Of a stretch of 64,000 nucleotides of DNA, positions 11,053-24,262 are shown piece after piece. The notes under the pieces are model-generated. The model was given only the letters and a program-made list of their open reading frames with translations. It searched no databases and was not told the DNA's origin. The translations under genes and the position numbers were made by a program. Every line of letters begins with the position of its first letter. Positions within the stretch are counted from its first letter, which is position 1. The stretch covers positions 1,928,983-1,992,982 of the forward strand of contig VZSF01007301.1 in NCBI GenBank assembly GCA_013398295.1, written 5' to 3'. Source of the DNA: Chionis minor (Eukaryota; Chordata; Aves; Charadriiformes; Chionididae).

Positions 11053-14020
11053 GTGAGTGACTCGGTGACTGGCTGTGGGCTGATGGAGTCGTTTGGATGC
11101 TGCAGCTCCAGCTTCCTCTGCTTCTGTCCTTCTCTGTGTATGTTTTCCACTCCAGCACTAGATAACAAATCAAAACTCCGGAGAGGAATGTGCAACATGG
11201 CCTGTAATCATGCCAGCTTATTGTACTATTTATCATCTAACGTCCACTGGTGGATTCCCTCTTCTCCTCAGGGTATAGCTGCTTTGCATGTTTCCCGCCA
11301 ACTCAGATAAGCAGAGACCTGTGTGAGCCAAAACTGTAAGGAATTAGGGAATAATTTATGATGCAATGTACCACATAAAGGAATAAGAATCTCTTGTTTG
11401 TTCTCTTTCTCCCCTCACCTCCCCCCCCATACACACACTAAAGGCCCTTTTATTTTGGCAGTTATGCTTCAGCAATGAAAACCTCACAATTTGCTTTCTG
11501 TGTTTAAAAAGAAAAAAATCAAAACAACTAACAAACAGAAAAACACCAAAAAACAAAAAAACCCGAACCCAATCCCAGAAATATACTTTGGTAGTGTTAC
11601 TTTCCACATCTTCTCTTGGATTAATTATATTCTTCCTTAGCACGTAGTATTCCTTTACCTTTTCCTTAAAATAAAAGGAGTCTGATTACTTACTACTTGC
11701 TGCGTAGTTTTCCCAGGGAAAAATCATCTTTTTGTGGCCCAGCAAAGCGACAATCACATTATTATGGTATGATTTGATGGGTTTGAACTGTTGTGGGCAT
11801 ATATGTGAGAATGCTTGCTTTCTCAGTCATGGAAGATACTTCTGAAATGTATGATAATGGAAGGAAAGGGGTGGTCAAATTAATCTCCCTGCAATATAGT
11901 ATTTTTCGGGGTTTTAGTAAAAGTTAATGCTTGTTCTGATATTGTTCTAATACTTCTGTTGTAATACTGTTTCATAGCTTAGTGAGAAGTCTCTTCTCAG
12001 CCAGTCTGTGCTTTCCATGCTTTTGCACATGATTAATCTTGCATTGCTTCCATCCTTCCTCCTGTTTTGTTGATTAATCTGCTTATTGGTGTTGGTTTTT
12101 CAGTGTTGTAAATTGATTATTTTTGCTATTCTTCAATTCTATTTGGGGAAGAGAGGTATGTCTTGTGGTTTCATTGTGGCAAAAGCACATACTGTTTCCT
12201 AGTCCGCAGTGAAATTAGGAACTGCTAACTGCAGCTAAAATGAAATATAACACTTTCCACGATAGAAAGGTTACAATAATTTGGTAGAGGTTTTTTCTTT
12301 TCTGTTCCTCAACTCTCCATTTATTTGTTGGAATTCTTTCCATGTTCTCAGAGACCTCAGTTCCTGAATAACTCAACACAAGAGGACAGGTGATGACCAA
12401 TTGTCTCCCTAACTAAGGTGGCTCATTTGACCTTTTTGTTTTCAATTTCAATCTGTTTAAAGATCAAGCTCCGTTGAGCAAAATCCAGTGGTCTTACATT
12501 CTTAACTAGATTAACCAGTTTGCGCACATTTTTGGCTTGTCACAAAGTTTGCATTTCACCTGTCCTATGCAGACAAAGGTACCTTTCATCAGTTTTTTTT
12601 ATGGTACTATTGCTGTCATGGATTAAGCATTTGGCAGATTTTCTTTCTCTTGTATGTGCATACCAGAAAAAGGAGTGGGAGGGAAAAAAAAGCTGGGTTT
12701 GCATGTTTTCTTGTTATCGCTGGATGCAACAGGCTCTTGGGATTTGTTTGTTTGCTGAAACTTTTTGAAGTCCTGAGGTGATTGCATTTAATACATCTCA
12801 TTGGTCAAATGTTGGTATCACAGTCATTCAGCTGACACAAAGCTCTTGCAAGCACAATCTTTCATCAAGTTTTGAGGCTTGCTGGCAAGATTTGACTTAT
12901 TGGTCAATCGTTTGTGTGAACTTGAATTTCAGCATGACTTCATTCAGAGATACATAATTGTGAGCTCAAGAAGTCTCTCATCAGGACTTTAAGCCAAAAT
13001 ATTTAATTTTGCTAGAAGAGTTGTCGAACACTTCATTTAGCTTCCTTTAGAATAATTTGATGCTTTAAAACTGCAAAGTCTGACTTTTTTTTAACTCAGC
13101 AAAAAAAAAGATGTTCATTTGGGTATTCAAAATATTTCTGGCATCTTTTGCAAAAGTGAAGTTATGGAAGTGTCTTTTTTTGAAAGTGTTTCTCTGTAAA
13201 CCTTATGCCCCTGTAAATTTTCACACATTCTATAACTATTTTGATTGGGCTTTTAACTACATAACTTGAAAATTTATCTTCATAAATTCATTATTTGATG
13301 GAAATTTCTTTTTGGGAGCCATGTTTTGAAGTTCCCCATTGATCCTCAAAATGTGAATATTTTACTCAGTTGTGGAAAATTTAGGATTTCAATTATAGAA
13401 CAAGTTACATTGTGAGCCTGTTGTGTGGCTGGGCACACGAGATTTTATGCAAGGAAATTGGCATCATAACTTTGACTTGCAAGTTGTAAAGATGAAGCTT
13501 TTCAGTTGTTATTAGAGATCTTGGCACCAAAATGTGATTTTTTTCTTCCCTTCTCTCCTCTCTGCCCCTTTTCATTTCCCTAGCCCCATCTCCTGCTGCT
13601 GCTTTTTCCATGGCCATCACCTCTGGCTCCAGAAGGACTCTGCAGCCAGGGAGATATGGTTATCTTGGGATTCAAATATTGCTTCTCCAGCTCCAGTAAT
13701 GTTGGCAAGTCTCTCACTAGGAGAATGGTGCTCTAGGGCAATTCAATGTGTTTTCGGTACAGTGTCTGATGCTTGGGCTGCTAGTGGTATCAACAAGGGA
13801 GAAGGTGAAACTGCTGAAGGGTACTAAAATATGACAGCATCAGAACTCATCTGCAAGTATTTTGTTAGGATTTGGGTAACTATCTGCCTGTAGGAACAGA
13901 GACAACCTCTGACTACCTTATATAAGGGTTAGGCCCATGTATATGAAAAGAGTGATGATGAATGTTTTCCTCGTAATGTTTACCACTTTCCTTTTGTATT
14001 TTTCCTTGTTCAATCCCCAG
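11053..14020 (+). other. GMDS: GMDS intron 2
   Basis: This 2,968-nt phase-0 intron runs between donor GTGAGT and acceptor CCCCAG. The contents are unique AT-rich sequence with an A/C-rich low-complexity tract near 11508-11565. No transposon, RNA gene or extra exon was recognised. Confidence 0.93.
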
Positions 14021-14108
14021 GTGCATGGCATCGTTCGTCGGTCTAGTTCTTTTAATACAGGCCGGATTGAACATCTCTATAAGAACCCACAGGCTCACAT
14101 TGAAGGAA
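14021..14108 (+). CDS. GMDS: GMDS coding exon (exon 3 by human numbering)
   Basis: The 88-nt exon starts in phase 0 with GTG CAT GGC and encodes 29 full codons, [19 protein letters not shown] followed by [10 protein letters not shown], plus the first base of an Asn codon. The paired arginines in VRRSS follow the second Rossmann strand and, in this extended short-chain dehydrogenase family, contact the 2'-phosphate of NADP. The acceptor is a long T/C stretch ending CCCCAG at 14015-14020; the donor is GTAAGA at 14109. The split AAC codon (A from this exon, AC from the next) is restored by splicing to 18507. Skipping this exon alone would shift the frame. The match to known GMDS is residue-for-residue as far as I recall. 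Confidence 0.97.
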
Positions 14109-17100
14109 GTAAGACTTTGTTTTTATATTTAAGGTGGTTTTTTTTCTTTTTAGCCTCTGGTGTGTGTTTGGTGGAAAATGTCCCCGGGAGCAGGAAGGGA
14201 ATCCCAGTTTCCTCTACCTAAATGTTATTAATGAGTAGCTATTTTTAAGGTCTGTTTGACTTAGGACTGGTTATTCAAAACAAACAACCAACCTTGATAG
14301 CTAGGTTTCCCTTTTCTCTATTTGTGTTAGCTAGCTGCTCTATCTCAGAAAGAAAAGTGATGATTTTTCTCTGAAAATGTGACATGAAGTATAGATACTC
14401 TTGTGTGTGAGAGTCACCAAGAGGGAAAAATACAAGAGGGGACAAGGAGAGCACTTTCTGTTGTGTAGAAATGCTGACAAAGTTCATACATAGCTAGGCA
14501 GTAGCAATTAGAAGATGTTTGGGCCTGCAAAAATCTATATGAGTGTGAAAACACTGAGGTATCGGAATAGTAAAATGTGAAGTTTTTTGAGGCAGTTATC
14601 TTAAGCACTCCGCTTCTGTTTCCTTGTGAGCTTCTTAGTGCCTGATGGAGGTGAAGGTTTGGGGACAAGCCTGTATGACAGCATGAATAAGACATGATCT
14701 TCTTACTGATGACAGGAAGAATGAATCTTTGGACCTCCTGAAATTCTGCACCCAAGGAAACGATTAACTGTTTTTCCTGAAAGAAAGTCATTGCTCTTGG
14801 AAACTTGCTAACAGTTTACCTTATTCTCTGTTACTGATGATAATTTTGAAAGCTGAAATTATTACCTTTAGTTGAACACTTGGCAAAAATTGTTCTGAGT
14901 AATTTACTTTAATGTAGGTTAACTGGTCACTTAATGAGAAGAAGCTGAAATGTTGGATGGCTCCAGTTCAGCAGAAGGATTGAGCATTTTAACAAGCATA
15001 TAATTTCTACACTATACATATTTTGTAGAGTTGTGCAGACTGACACTGTCCTAGGTAATCCGATTTAAGGGATTGTTAACACTAAGTGTCTCCATGCCAT
15101 AAATAAATCTCATGTCTTTTGAAGTCTGCTTCCTGCCATGGTTAAACGGAGTCTAATTTTATCAAATTGTAATATATAATGCAGCTGTTAGATTTAGCTT
15201 GATATTTGCTTGTAATTTTTAAAAAATATTTAATTTCTGACATGACTTCAGTGGTATTTGCTGTGAATACTTGTTACTGTACATTGGTTCTTAAAATACC
15301 TGATTGAGAGAGGGGTTAAATTGAATAAAATATCTTCACGAAGAATACTGAAACCTGTGCTTCCGTCAAGGACAATGTAAAACTGTGTTTCCCATGACTT
15401 GCATTCATGGCTCACAAGGTAAAATGAAGCAGAAGAAATCAAGCAGGAACATGTGCATTCATCTTGTGAATATGAAAAGTGATTTGAGAAGACAATGTAG
15501 ATCGTGATAAATATGTATGGTGAACATTTAAGGAAAGGGATAGAAAAAGGAAAAATAAAGCAGACCTTAAATGGTTTTTTTGCCACTTTCTTATCTCATT
15601 TTCCTTTAACTGAGGAATGCAGCCCTATGAATGGAGGAGGAGGAGAAATTGGACTTGGAATCTCAGGAAAGGCTGCTCTATGGAAACTGTTTGGAAACAA
15701 TGGGTTTCCAGGCAGTACTGGAGGAAGCAAAGAAGCAATAGTGGTTGATGTGAGCAAACCCTAATTTTGCTTTTGCTCTGTATGTTCTTCCTATGAGGAA
15801 TTGATTACACATTGCAAGATGATGATCTTCATAGACAGTGAACAAAGGAAAATTAGGGAGAACAAGAAGGAAAACAAGATGCTTCCTGAAGCAAGCCCTC
15901 CAGCTATTGCTTCCTGAGGAGGTTTTTAGATTAGATAATATTACTAAAACCAAAAGGTTTTGACATTTGATCTGTTTATTAATCTTTGCACCAAATAAAC
16001 CCCATTTTTAGTAAGTCTTTCCTCTTAGCCTATTGCTCTTGAAAGACCTTTTTCATGGGCCAGAAAATGAACAAAGCCTCATGCCCTGCGCCTCCCTTCA
16101 AAAAAGCTGTTTTGACAAGAAGCTTTGAAGGCTTGATGGTAGACCAAAATGGGCATTCCCCTTTGATATCTGATGCCCAGCTGGCAGCCCGCCTGGGAAG
16201 CTCTGAGACTGCTCTCTGGCCTGGGCACAGTAGCAGAACTGGATGTCTTTGGGAGGGAGAGGAGGGAGCCTGGCCGTGGCATCTCTTTCCTGCTCAGCTG
16301 CTGCCTAGGCTGGAGGGGAACCAGTTGCTCTTTCAGATGCTAGGGCTCCTGCAGAGCTGCTACTGCTGCTCCTTGGGCTTCCTCTTGTAACAGTGTCCTC
16401 TGCTCCATCCTCTCTGAAAGTCTGGCTCAGCTGGCAGGAAGATTTCATTTAGCTCCCAGACAAGGTAAGCAGAGGAAGAGAAGACCGCCTGTTGCCTAGG
16501 CGAAGCTTTATTTTCTGGGACAGAGTAGTGCCTTTGGGTTCTTCCCTGCTCCCACCAGCCTGAGTTGTCCTGAAAAAGGTGGTAACTGCCATCAGAGAAA
16601 CTGTCTAGGTGGTGCTTGCTCTTCATCTCTATTTAGTGTTGCAAGAAAAATGCAGCAGTTGTTAAGGTGGTCTGGACACCAGCAGTTTTGAGGATTGCAG
16701 GTTAGTGTCAATATCCAAATAGTTTTACCCTATAACCATTTGGGATCTTGTGCATGCTGTGGCCCACAGGCAGAACGGGTTTCAGGTATTGAGTTTCATT
16801 TGGGAAGCAGGACAGTTGCATTCTGTACAAGTGGAAACATGGTATTGTTCCATCACAGCCTGTATAGAATTGGTGGCAGGAGTGAAGGCAGCCCACACCA
16901 GGAGTAATTGATGCACATGCACAAAAAGGGTCACAACTGACTTGCCAGCCCTGATATTTAATCACAGTTATCTCTTTTTAAAAAAAAAAAAATTGCATTA
17001 CCATTCCCTTACCTGTTAGCCACAGCTTCAGCTGGGTCTCAAAGTCTCCTCAGAACTGTCCTTTTCAAGCAATGTGGATGTAAAAGCAGATTTTGAGAAT

Positions 17101-18506
17101 ATACTGTGACCTCCTGGGCTGCATCACTTTATCAGCCATCAACCTGTAGAGCCTCAAGTAGCTGTTGAATAGGAATGTGCAAAGTTGAACATCTGAGAAC
17201 TGCATGATCTGTTATTTCCTTGCTGCCTTAAACTGTTTAAAAATAAATAATACCCCAAAACAGCTTAAATAAAAACAAAGTTCACGTATCTCTACAGTAT
17301 TTTACAAAAAGGTAGTGTGGATTCATACGATAGTCTCTTGTAATAAACCTTGTATTTCTTGGTTTTGGGATTATAAAAAAAAAATCAACTTGATTATGTC
17401 TGTAGAGGGGACAGCTCCCCAGAAGTGGTGACCTTTGTCAAATGGGAGGACCACTTAACAGTACTGAAATAGGAATTTCTTGTTTTTCCTGGAGATAGTG
17501 CAATGTAAATCTATATAAATATGGCAAATAAATGTAAACAGCTAATTCATCAATAGTTGTAAGAAGATTTTTCTTTTTGTTGAATAGATATTAAAAATGG
17601 CAGTGTGGTGGTGTGATTTCTATTTTTTTTAAAATAAAACAGGCTTTATTAATTATCAGAAAGAATTTTGCTTTTGGAGTAATTTCTTGACAGGTCAGGG
17701 TCTGAAACCAAGGACAAGTTGATAAATCATTGCAACATGCTCTTAATTTTGACAGGAGCTGGTCTCGTGCTCTTACCTACTTTTACCCCCACAAATTAGA
17801 AAGTAACTTGGTTGGGAAAGGATAAATAACAGCAGTGTGACTGATGTATCTAGCAACATTTGAGGTTTTGGTGTGTAATATCACGAAGCATGTTTCATTG
17901 ACAGTTACTGTGTTCTCTGAAATTCCTTTCTGATGTGTATCTGTATTTTTAAATTGAAAAATAATAGTAATAAATGCAGTGGGTTATACTGTAATGTTAC
18001 CTAAGTGTTCATCCCATTGGTACCTTAGGCATTTTTGTTATGTTGTGAAATTATTTGCAGCGAAGAACTTAAAAATGTGCAACATTTTGGGAAGGCAGAG
18101 AAAACTATTGATGTATACTTAAGAAGTTATTAAAAACCTTTGTATGTGAAAGTCTGGAAGCGTAAACTAAAATAATCTGCTTTTTTCGTGGCTGAAAATC
18201 TGTATATAACATCTAACATACAATCTGGGTTAATAAAGTGTAAACTATTAAATTATATAAATGTTGCTAGGTAAATCAGATTATTGAAAAAATAATCTGA
18301 AATGGTATTCATTACTGCTGCAGGGAAATACATTTTGTACTTAAAGCAGGGAAAAAACCCGAGCAAAACCTTCTTCAGCCAATGATCTCTTAACTTTTTC
18401 CACTAAATGTTTATTTGGATTTTAAACCTGGAATAGGGTTTGGACCACGAATGCCATATTGTTCTGGGACTAAAGTGTATTAACTCTGTGTTCTTAAACT
18501 CTGAAG
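14109..18506 (+). other. GMDS: GMDS intron 3
   Basis: This 4,398-nt phase-1 intron runs between donor GTAAGA and acceptor CTGAAG. It contains a GC-richer block at about 16050-16620 without a believable gene, an A13 run at 16980-16992, and a perfect 10-bp-arm hairpin at 18276-18300 about 200 nt before the next exon. No CR1 was recognised. Confidence 0.93.
18276..18300. repeat. Perfect inverted repeat upstream of GMDS exon 4
   Basis: Arms TCAGATTATT (18276-18285) and AATAATCTGA (18291-18300) are exact reverse complements with a 5-nt GAAAA loop. The hairpin lies 206 nt before the exon at 18507. It would form in the nascent GMDS transcript, but the arms are AU-rich and the stem is modest. Confidence 0.85.
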
Positions 18507-18616
18507 ACATGAAGCTGCACTATGGTGATCTCACGGACAGCACCTGCCTGGTGAAGATCATTAATGAAGTCAAACCTACTGAGATATACAACCTCGGAGC
18601 TCAGAGCCATGTCAAG
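18507..18616 (+). CDS. GMDS: GMDS coding exon (exon 4 by human numbering)
   Basis: The 110-nt exon supplies the last two bases of an Asn codon and 36 further codons, beginning [20 protein letters not shown] and ending [17 protein letters not shown] is the strand-plus-Asp segment near the adenine ring of the cofactor, and YNLGAQSHV is the conserved loop after the fourth Rossmann strand that packs against NADP. The donor is a strong GTGAGT at 18617. The acceptor, CTCTGAAG, is weaker than those of the two preceding exons because its polypyrimidine tract is interrupted by purines. The frame also stays open upstream to 18440 by chance. The catalytic Thr/Ser-Tyr-Lys residues are encoded by later exons, which I did not find in the window. 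Confidence 0.97.
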
Positions 18617-21600
18617 GTGAGTAGCTTCTTGCACTGAGAACAATAAATGTGTGGTGGTGGTGGTGTACTGCTTTGATTATTTTTAGACTGAAGGATTTAT
18701 AGCTGTTTTAACAACTACTGACTTTGGCAGGTAAGTACTGCCTTAAATCAAGATGCTTGTGTTTGTTGTGTTGCAGAATTACTGCATGAATCTTGCTACT
18801 GAGTATATATTAAGATGTCAGAATAAGTGAGGTTAAATTGTCATTATCAACAAAATTCACAGTTTTAAAAATCCGGGGGGTTTTTTTCTACCATGTGAAA
18901 CAACTTTTGCTATAGAGTTTGCTGATCGCTCCTAGCGGAGAAGTTATGCAGTGTTGTTAGGCCAAACAGCACTTAAAACCACATTATTCTGTTTTGCATG
19001 AAAATCAATACTTGTATCTGTGCATGACACTTCTAGAAAGTCTTCGCCTATACTAGTTTTCATGCAGGTGGTATTCTTTGAAAGATTTGCCTACAAATAG
19101 AGAAAACTTCGCTACTACTTGCAATAATGAAACATTTTTGGGGTTTCAGTTGGAAAAAACAAGTTATAGAAACTGAAACAAAAAGGATTTGTTGAAGACG
19201 GTGGCTTCAACCTGGAAAGTACTGCTGCGTCATAAGGAAAGAAAGAGGATAACTTTAGTTTGCATTTTACATATATTAAGCTGCAGTGTGGTATCATGGA
19301 AAAGCTCAGTTTACTAACAGGTGACCTCTATTTACTTGCAAAAACTCCTTTGTGCTTCACTTTGTGATTAAAAACTGAAACTGACGGCCAGGTAGCAAAG
19401 TGTCATTAAAATAAACTGTCAGTGTCAGTCACAGGTCCTGTCCTTATTGCGTGCAATCTGAAAGTATTCCCCGGCCTCTCTTGAGCTGAGAACTGAAGGA
19501 GCATTTAAGCTTCATGAATATCAGTTTTGCTTTAGTAGTAGTCAGTAGTAGGAAGTCAGCCTTCCTACAAAAATCAATGCATTGTTCATATTGCTATGTA
19601 AGCCTTCAAACCCAACAAGAGGAAATCATGTCGAAAAACTGCAGTTATTGACAAAACAAACAGCAGAATATAGAGATGAATGAGAATAACTTTGTTTTTA
19701 AATTGTTTGTGTGATTGAATTATCCAGTTTGCTCTGTGTTAAACATGAGTCTGGGTTTGTTAGCTCAGGTAAAGCAGCTCTGGTCCAGAAGACAATTTAA
19801 CTGCTACTTTGCAGAGGGAAACCTAAGCCAGCAAACCTTGCTGGGTATTTGCAGTCCATAGCTAGGTGTTCCAGCATGTCTTTTCTTGAACCAGTGCATC
19901 GGACAACAATCTCTGTGGATGTTACTTGTGTCCCTTAGGTGGTAGCACGGTAGTAATATTCTAGTCCCAAACTATCTCCATGTGGCTGCTACCGCTGCCA
20001 ACAGCTCAAATCACAGTGATGGGAGGACATGGAGGGGGTGGTGTTAGTGATGCTGCTATAGGTTCTTGCACAGCACTGCCACGGGCTCTGGGAAAGTTTA
20101 TTCCTCGAGTATCTTGCTGCATGAATGTTTTGAGCCCGTGCCGATCTGGTACTGAGTCTTGGCTTTTGGAGATCTAATGCACCTTGGAGCACAACAAGAC
20201 GACATCAAAACAGCTCTCTTAAAAGCTAGCCTGAATGCAGCAGGCCAATACTTAGGCAATGTTAGAAGTCCTACTGGAAGTCTAGATGGACCCCTTCAGG
20301 GTGTGCTGCTTAAACTTCCTAGCATCTCTGGTAATACTTCTGTTGTCACAGCTGAGGAGAGAACCTAGGCACCCTGAGTCTTGTTGACTGAGGTGATTGG
20401 AGGACTTTGACTATGGTATCAATAGGACTCAAAAGCAGTTCAACAGTGCTTACCATTAAATAAAAATTCCCAGTGTTAGAAGAGGGAGTAGAACTTGGCT
20501 CCCTGTTAAGGGTGACTGTCTTCACCAGAGACCTGAATAGCTCTTACCATTAAAACTTGGTTATGTAAACTTACTGGTTTTGCCTGTGTGCATCATATTT
20601 GGGGAAGGAGGGAAAAGAACTTCTAATTTTAGCTTCCTTAACATTCTGGTGACTTTGAACCAGTGACGTCTTCAATATTTTTTGGTGGTGTTTACGTTGG
20701 CTTGTGTTTATGCAAAATAAAGTTTTCTATCACTCTCACTTCCAGTTAGTTTGTGAGCCATGCTGAAATGAAGGAAAATAAAATAATAGGAAGTTGGTCT
20801 GGTTTCCTGTAGGAAACCAATGAAGATGAAATTGGTTCTTGGAATGAACCCACAGTAGTCTGGGAAATACTGTCAGAGAAGGTGTTTTTCTGAATCATAA
20901 ATACTGAGGGCTATGACTCATAAAGTAGGTCACTGAGAGGCTGATCTGATCTTGTACATGGGAGAAAGTGAGAGAATACTGAAACTTGCTCTGTATTAAA
21001 AACATTAAACTTAAGAGAATGATATCATCAGTAGGAACAAATTATCCAGTGTGCATTCCTGTCTGTTTTGGTGAGAAACAGGGATTAGGTCTCTGCACTG
21101 TAGCTTCTCCATTGGATGTTCAGAGAACAGTAGCGCATTCACTTCACAGTTACTAGGTAAACAGTTTAGCCACGTTTTCTCTGTCTAGTCTCTGTGTCCT
21201 GCTGCTTTGGCTTTTGGTGCTTTGGGAATCTAGTGTGCTGACCGTGATTTGTTGTCCTTTAATTGGGTTTCATGGGGATGATTTAGAGTATATTGATTCT
21301 AAATAATAATCTATTATTGTGTGTAGGTGGCACACAGGTGGCTTAATCTAAATTCTGTTATCTGTAACTCTATACTCGTATCCCTCTGCTTTAAAAATCA
21401 ATTATCCAAATGCTAGGTTGGCTAAAATGATATAAATGTCTCTTTGTGTGTAGATGCACACACATATAGATATGAACTTCTCTTATTTTTTTTTCCTGAG
21501 AAACAAATGATCTCATCAGTATTTGACTGTGCTGTAAGATTTTTTGTTTTGAGTTGTATTAAAATAGTGGAGCTGATAAATATTATTTTACAAATTTCTG

Positions 21601-22391
21601 AAGCAAAAAGACAGCGTGCCCTTAGTACAAGATCTCTTGCTCTCAGTACTTGAAACTTGTTGCACTGAGCAGTTAGTGTAGAACTGAAGAAATGGCTCCG
21701 GTTTTATGGTTATTGCTATCCTAGTAGTCATGTATTAAATAGCCCAGGCCAATTTGGCTGTAGTGCAGACAGCCACAATTGCTCAGTTTACTTCTTTAAA
21801 TTGTATTGGGTTGTAGCTTATTCTGCCTACTTCCTGTTGGTATTTGCTGGAAATTTTGTAGCAAATGTGTTTTATGAGATGCATAAATAATAGGTTGACT
21901 TTTCTGTGATAACTGTTCCTTACGTATGCAACATGGATGTGTTATTGAAGAGTAAAACCTTACTTGTGTGTAACTACATTTTTAAAAGCCACTAAATGCT
22001 CAGTCTGTGGTTTGTGTTTTGTTGGGTTTTTTTCTCCTTGCAAGATGCATACAGGTGGCTGGGGTTTTTTTTCCTGTTCTTTACTTTAGGGAATATTAAG
22101 GTTCGATTTAGTTTTAAGTCTTTGCAGGTATATGGATGCTTGCAGTCACACAGGAATGAATTTTAAGAGGCAAATCCTACCACTGTTAGTTGAAAGGTGA
22201 AATATAAAAATCAAGGGATTTTTAGCATATAACCAACCCCTCAGTTGAGTAAGGATCTCTTTACATTTGTCCATTGAATTCAGCTTTGTCTCTAGCTTCT
22301 CCATTTTTCCATTTTTTTTTTTGGTGTGTGTACTCTCCAAAGGGAAGATCCTCAGTCTTGGGAGGCCTTTAGTCTCCTCTTTCACCATACT
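18617..22391. other. Unique intron 4 sequence, first block
   Basis: AT-rich sequence without a recognised gene or transposon. It contains a short GTG-repeat near 18651-18666, a G6T7 tract at 18875-18887, TAG-rich microrepeats near 19535-19555 and a T-run just after 22310. Confidence 0.7.
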
Positions 22392-24261
22392 CGAAAAATT
22401 AAAGAATTTACTAATTTCTGATTATTTTGTGTTTTTATCTGCATCAAATACTGACTCCTAATTGCTGTGAACCAAACTACTAATTGATTTCAAACCCATG
22501 CTTGTAAATGTGACTATGTCTGATTTCATGGAGGGTGAAGTGGCAATAGGGAAGATGAAGAAACAACAACAACAAAAAAAAATTGCAATAAGGTCTTCAG
22601 AGCATGTGGGGGAAAATCCCAATTTATATGAAAACCTGCATCTCTGCTGCATCATGAAGTTAGGGCTTGTATGCTGGGTGGTGGGAAAGTGAGGTTGCTG
22701 CAGGGAGGAGAAACTTGAAGTACACAAGCAAAAGTTTACATCATTTAATTTTACAGGATTAGAGAATGGTTGAAGGTTGGAAGGGACCTCTGGAGAATGT
22801 CTAGTCCAACTCCTTAGTCAAAGGAGGCCCAGCTACAGCAGGTTACAAAATCAAGTTTTAAGTAGGATGGAGATTCCACAACTTCCTTGAGCAGCCTGTT
22901 CCCTTACCTGTGCAGTTCTCTCTGTAAAAAAAAACCCAAACACACACCACCACAAACTTTCATATTTTAAAATGGCATTTTCTGTATTTCAATTTGTGTC
23001 CATTGCCTCACGTCCTGTCACTGGATACCACTAAGAAGAGTGTCTCAGTCATCTTTACTCTTCCCACCACCCATGAGGTATTTTTATACACATTGGTCAG
23101 ATTCCCCTGTGAACCTTCTTCAGGCTAAACAAATCCAGCTCTCAGGCTCTCTTCGTGTGACACATGCTCCAATCCTTCAGCCCTTTGTGGGTCCATTAGG
23201 TCTGTACTGGGAGTCCGGAATTCACAGTGGTCTTGCCACTCAGCACTGTAGAGGCAAAAGATCACTTCCCTTTACCTTCTGGTGACACTTAGCTTAATGC
23301 AGCTGAAGATGCTGTTGGCTGTCTTTGCTGGCTCATGGTCAACTTGGTGTCCAGCAGGAGCCCCAGGCCCTGTTCCACCAAGTTCCTTCCCAGCTGGTCA
23401 GTCCCAACATCTGCTGAGGTCCTTCATCTGGAGTTGCAGGACTTTGCACTTCCATTTGTTGAACTTCCCGCAAATCCCTTCTGCCCATTTCTCCAGCCTA
23501 TCAAAGTCCCTCTGAAGGGATACCAATCTGGCATTAGCAACCAGTCCTCCCAATTTTGTATTATCTGCGGACTTGCTGAGGATGCACTCTGTCCCGTTGT
23601 GAAGGTCATTTTGTACCCTTGGGGTGCACAATTAGGGACTGCACTCCAGCTAGACTTTGTGCCACTGATCACAACACTCTGAGCACAGCATTTCAACCAG
23701 TTTTCAGTCCATCTCACCGTCGACTTATCTAGCCTACTCTTCCTTCATTCACCAGCACAATCACCTCATTGTAGAAGTCTTATCAGGTTGATTAGGCATG
23801 ATTTCACCTTCATAAATCTATGTCTGACTTCTCCCAATCACCTTCATGCACTTCATCTGGGAAATGGTTTCCCAGATGGATGCCCCATCATCTTCCCAGC
23901 GATCAAGGTGAGGCTGACCAGCCTGTAGTTCCCTGGATCCTCCTCCTTGAAGACAGCAGTGACATCTCCTTTCTTGTAGTTGTCAGGAACCTCTCCTGAT
24001 TGCCATGAGCTTTCTAGAGCAGCTTTGCAATGGCCTCAGCCAACTCCTTCAGCACACATGGATACATCCCACCAGATCGCATGGTGTGTGTCCAGCTCGT
24101 ATAATCGTCTTCTACCATGGGTAAGTTTTCATTGCTCCAGACTTTCTCATAAGTCTCAGGGACCTGTGATTTCTTAACACCAGCCTTGCTAGTGAAGACA
24201 GAGGTGAAGAGTATGTGGGGATACCACAGCCTTTTCGGTGTCCTTCGCCACCAGTTTTCCT
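22392..24261 (+). repeat. False tandem duplication 2, copy A (1,870 bp)
   Basis: Bases 22392-24261 recur at +1871 (24263-26132) with constant offset; I noticed no differences. The copy ends at the N at 24262, in the middle of a CR1 element. The encoded open frames are also identical in both copies. Confidence 0.95.
22761..24261 (-). mobile_element. CR1 LINE, 3' part, cut by contig join
   Basis: Reading the minus strand, the element ends at 22761 with the reverse complement of the CR1 3' UTR (on + strand: AATGGTTGAAGGTTGG, GGGACCTCTGGAGAATGTC). Inside are recognisable reverse-transcriptase frame pieces: RWTENWLKCCAQSVVISGTK near 23640-23715 and LSKSADNTKLGGLVANARL near 23530-23580. These lie in different frames, so the copy is frameshifted and inactive. 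An A/C-rich tract near 22926-22955 interrupts the UTR. It is the same insertion as 24632-26290. Confidence 0.9.
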
Positions 24262-24262
24262 N
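24262..24262. other. Single-N contig join
   Basis: One N separates the copies of duplication 2. The join falls inside the minus-strand CR1, so the element appears cut and restarted. Confidence 0.95.

Noticed and set aside
14414..14791. 125-codon minus-strand open frame in intron 3
   Set aside because: No recognisable homology, splice structure or promoter; chance frame.
16055..16390. 111-codon frame in a GC-richer block
   Set aside because: The GC content makes stops rarer; leucine/glycine-rich composition and no family match.
18437..18506. Alternative upstream acceptor for GMDS exon 4 (after GGAATAG)
   Set aside because: It would add 70 nt and break the frame with the preceding exon; the 18507 start restores the conserved Asn codon exactly.
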